Assembly: GCA_030431945.1 (NCBI GenBank)
Contig: JAUIIF010000208.1
Span: 1-7,551, forward strand
DNA length: 7,551 bases
Reading direction: 5' to 3'
Source: Bacteroidia bacterium
GTDB taxonomy: Bacteria; Bacteroidota; Bacteroidia; Chitinophagales; Saprospiraceae
How positions within the stretch are numbered: the first letter of the stretch is position 1; every line of letters begins with the position of its first letter. A program made the translations under genes and the position numbers. This document shows positions 6,027-7,551 of this stretch, piece by piece. The notes beneath the pieces were generated by a model. It was given only the letters and a program-made list of their open reading frames with translations. It made no database searches and was not told the DNA's origin.

Positions 6027-7139
6027 ATGAGACTCTTTTTATCTCTATTCGCCTTTTTGGTACTAGCTGCTACCAGCGTACAAGCCCAGGGCAACCTTCC
6101 TGCTAACCCTGACCCGAACAAGTGTTACGTTCGCTGTGTAACGCCTGATGTTTACCAGACGGAAACGGTACGCATTCAGACGGCTCCTTCCTACAAGCGT
6201 TTGAGCGTTATTCCTGCTACCTACAAGACCGTAACCGAGCGCGTTATGGTGAAAGAAGGTTACAAGCGTTACGAATTCGTTCCTGCTACCTTTACTACTG
6301 AAACGATTTCTTACGAGTCCAAGTCTCCCGGTGAGACGATGAACGTTACCTCTGCATCCTTCACTGATGCCACCGAGCGCGTACTCATCAAGCCGGAAGT
6401 TGGCCGTTGGGAAACTACTGCCTACGAAGGCTGTGAGTCTGACGACCCTAACGATTGTCAGGTTCTTTGTTACCGCACCTACGAAGCGGAGTACCGTACG
6501 GTACCGGTTCAGCGTCTGGCCAGCGATGCCAGCACGAGCTCTGCCCGCATCTCCGGCGAAACGTCTACCTACACCAAGCAGGTAGTTGCTACGCCTGCTG
6601 AAGTACGTACCATTGACGTAGAGCCTGTTTACGAAACCATCACCAAGCGTGTGGTTGACGTTCCTGCTTCCGTAAGCACGGAAACGGTACCAGCTGCCTA
6701 CACGGAAGTTACTAAGGAAGTACTCGTAACCAAAGGTGGCCTGACCAGCTACGAGGAAATCGACTGTGAGCTGACCAGCTACAATGTACTGCCCATCAAC
6801 TACGCTTCCGGCAGCGCTGCGCTTAACTCCACTGCCCGCCAGGTTGTTGATGACCGCCTGCTGAGCCTGCTCCGCGAGCGTCCGAACATCCGCATCCAGA
6901 TCAACTCTCACACCTCCAGTGTTGGTTCTGCTGCTTCTAACCAGAGCCTTTCTGAGCGTCGCGCTCAGGGTGTAGCTGACTACCTGGTCAGCCGTGGCAT
7001 CAACCGCAGCCGTCTGGTAACCCGTGGCTACGGTGAGAGCCAGCTGAAGAACCGTTGTGCTGACGGTGTTAACTGCTCCGAAGCTGAGCACGCTGTTAAC
7101 CGTCGTACGGAGTTCCGCGTACTGAGCATCGACCAGTGA
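6027..7139 (+). CDS. OmpA-family outer-membrane protein with repeated beta N-terminal region
   Basis: The 370-residue protein starts at the ATG at 6027, the first codon of a clean signal peptide (MRLFLSLFAFLVLAATSVQA). Residues 31 to about 250 are not a classical 8-strand barrel but a run of imperfect repeats of the form PATYKTVTERVMVK, PATFTTETISY, SASFTDATERVLIKP, EPVYETITKRVV and PAAYTEVTKEVLVTKGG. I recall this YKTVTERVLVK-like region preceding OmpA domains in other Bacteroidota. Residues about 258-368 are the OmpA C-terminal domain, which binds peptidoglycan: NYASGSAALN, INSHTSSVGS, NQSLSERRAQGVADYL, RGYGES and NRRTEFRVL. The Asp usual after HT is Ser297, while the partner Arg312 is kept. 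There are eight Cys (33, 37, 136, 144, 148, 247, 344, 350), including the loop CADGVNC, so disulfides are likely. Codons are strongly biased (CGT/CGC for Arg, AAG for Lys, GCT, GGT), unlike the neighbours, suggesting high expression. Stops TGA-TAA-TAA lie in frame. Confidence 0.9.
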   Translation: MRLFLSLFAFLVLAATSVQAQGNLPANPDPNKCYVRCVTPDVYQTETVRIQTAPSYKRLSVIPATYKTVTERVMVKEGYKRYEFVPATFTTETISYESKSPGETMNVTSASFTDATERVLIKPEVGRWETTAYEGCESDDPNDCQVLCYRTYEAEYRTVPVQRLASDASTSSARISGETSTYTKQVVATPAEVRTIDVEPVYETITKRVVDVPASVSTETVPAAYTEVTKEVLVTKGGLTSYEEIDCELTSYNVLPINYASGSAALNSTARQVVDDRLLSLLRERPNIRIQINSHTSSVGSAASNQSLSERRAQGVADYLVSRGINRSRLVTRGYGESQLKNRCADGVNCSEAEHAVNRRTEFRVLSIDQ

Positions 7140-7177
7140 TAATAACACGCCAGTTTACTGGCTTGTAAAAACTTTAA

Positions 7178-7217
7178 GCCCCCGGCCACATAAGGATGTG
7201 GTCGGGGGCTTTTTTTT
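7178..7217 (+). terminator. Strong intrinsic terminator of the OmpA-family gene
   Basis: GCCCCCGGCCACAT (7178-7191) pairs with ATGTGGTCGGGGGC (7196-7209) over 14 pairs, one of them G-U, around an AAGG loop. Eight T residues follow at 7210-7217. It lies 38 bases after the first stop codon. Confidence 0.95.
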
Positions 7218-7236
7218 GCACCATCAAACTTCCCCT

Positions 7237-7254
7237 GCACCTGCGGCCGCGCCC
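7237..7254 (+). repeat. Intergenic 18-mer motif with GCGGCCGC core, copy 3
   Basis: GCACCTGCGGCCGCGCCC, identical in 18 of 18 bases to the minus strand of 348-365 and in 17 of 18 to 1544-1561. It sits 19 bases after the T tract of the OmpA terminator, outside any gene. Confidence 0.55.
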
Positions 7255-7446
7255 AACTGCCCGGCGGTCAAACCTGCCGCCGCGCCGGTCTGTAAGGAAT
7301 AAAAGAGGTACCTGACTGGCGCGCGGGGAAATCGCCATCCACCGGGAACTGCCAATACCCGCTGCGACGAGCCTCTGGTAGTGGGATAAGAAATTTCCTG
7401 CCCCTTATGATCTTAGGTACCCCCTGATTTATTAGTGGCTTTACAG

Positions 7447-7551
7447 CTACCGGAACCGCAGGTTGAGTACACCGAGTACGGCCTCCTTCACGATAGAGCC
7501 ATGCATTTTGCTGGCGCCGAGGACGCGGTCCGTAAAAATGATGGGTACTTC
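7447..7551 (-). CDS. Polyprenol-phosphate mannose synthase-like GT2 glycosyltransferase, C-terminal end (5' part beyond window)
   Basis: Only the last 34 codons are visible, ending in TAG at 7449-7447. The segment EVPIIFTDRVLGASKMHG, followed by SIVKEAVLGVLNLRFR, matches the conserved end of family-2 glycosyltransferases of the dolichyl/polyprenol-phosphate mannosyltransferase (DPM1-like) type, where FxDRxxGxSKM is the hallmark. Such enzymes move a sugar, usually mannose or glucose from a GDP or UDP donor, to a polyprenyl phosphate on the cytoplasmic face of the membrane; the lipid-linked sugar then feeds glycan or glycoprotein synthesis. Donor and acceptor cannot be told from this piece. No transmembrane segment follows the motif, so this end matches the short single-domain form. 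Confidence 0.8.
   Translation of the reverse strand, partial: EVPIIFTDRVLGASKMHGSIVKEAVLGVLNLRFR

Larger units (their letters stand above)
7140..7446. other. Intergenic region between convergent OmpA and glycosyltransferase genes
   Basis: This 307-bp stretch contains the extra stop codons (7140-7145), the intrinsic terminator (7178-7217) and motif copy 3 (7237-7254). It also has a CGGCGG/CCGCCG inverted repeat (7262-7267 and 7277-7282, 9-base loop) without a T tract. I see no ORF with coding character in it. Confidence 0.6.

Noticed and set aside
6063..7148. A 361-codon open frame on the minus strand, antisense to the OmpA-family gene
   Set aside because: Strong codon bias of the OmpA gene suppresses stop codons on the other strand. 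The translation has no domain, and the sense gene is unambiguous.

Overview
The window looks like chromosome from a moderately GC-rich member of the Bacteroidota, most likely a Lewinella-like member of the Saprospirales. The taxon below phylum level is an inference. Three things point to the phylum. One is the start of a TonB-dependent receptor with an N-terminal carboxypeptidase-regulatory-like domain. Another is a secreted hydrolase ending in a type IX secretion (T9SS) sorting domain. The third is promoter-like sequences of the Bacteroidota type (TTTG, about 20 bp, then TAnnTTTG). I see no tRNA, rRNA, transposase, phage gene or CRISPR array.

Layout. Positions 1-1481 hold three minus-strand genes: an uncharacterised secreted protein (1481-723), a small uncharacterised ORF with a doubtful start (681-424), and the first 106 codons of a TonB-dependent outer-membrane receptor (320-1, running off the window). 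Divergent from them is a plus-strand secreted alpha/beta hydrolase with a T9SS tail (1633-3060). It converges on a minus-strand LuxE-family acyl-protein synthetase-like gene (4128-3136). Divergent from that gene is a small plus-strand lipoprotein (4216-4710), followed by an 11-unit heptamer minisatellite (4713-4789). The next gene is a minus-strand, apparently cytoplasmic, hormone-sensitive-lipase-like esterase (5644-4865). A 382-bp gap with a good promoter and a structured leader then precedes an OmpA-family protein (6027-7139). That gene is the best-expressed-looking in the window, with distinctive codon use, three stop codons in a row and a textbook intrinsic terminator. At the right edge lies the last 34 codons of a minus-strand GT2 glycosyltransferase of the polyprenol-phosphate mannose synthase type (7551-7447).

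The genes do not form one obvious pathway. They read as ordinary envelope and lipid housekeeping of a Bacteroidota cell: outer-membrane uptake, a T9SS-exported hydrolase, a lipoprotein, a peptidoglycan-facing OmpA protein and a lipid-linked sugar synthase. The points most worth a second look are: an 18-base motif with a GCGGCCGC core found once in each of three intergenic gaps; an OmpA domain in which the usual diaminopimelate-binding Asp is Ser; a small ORF whose coding character extends back to a CTG overlapping the upstream stop; and an orphan LuxE-like protein with a near-terminal Cys. I found no convincing new multi-gene system.
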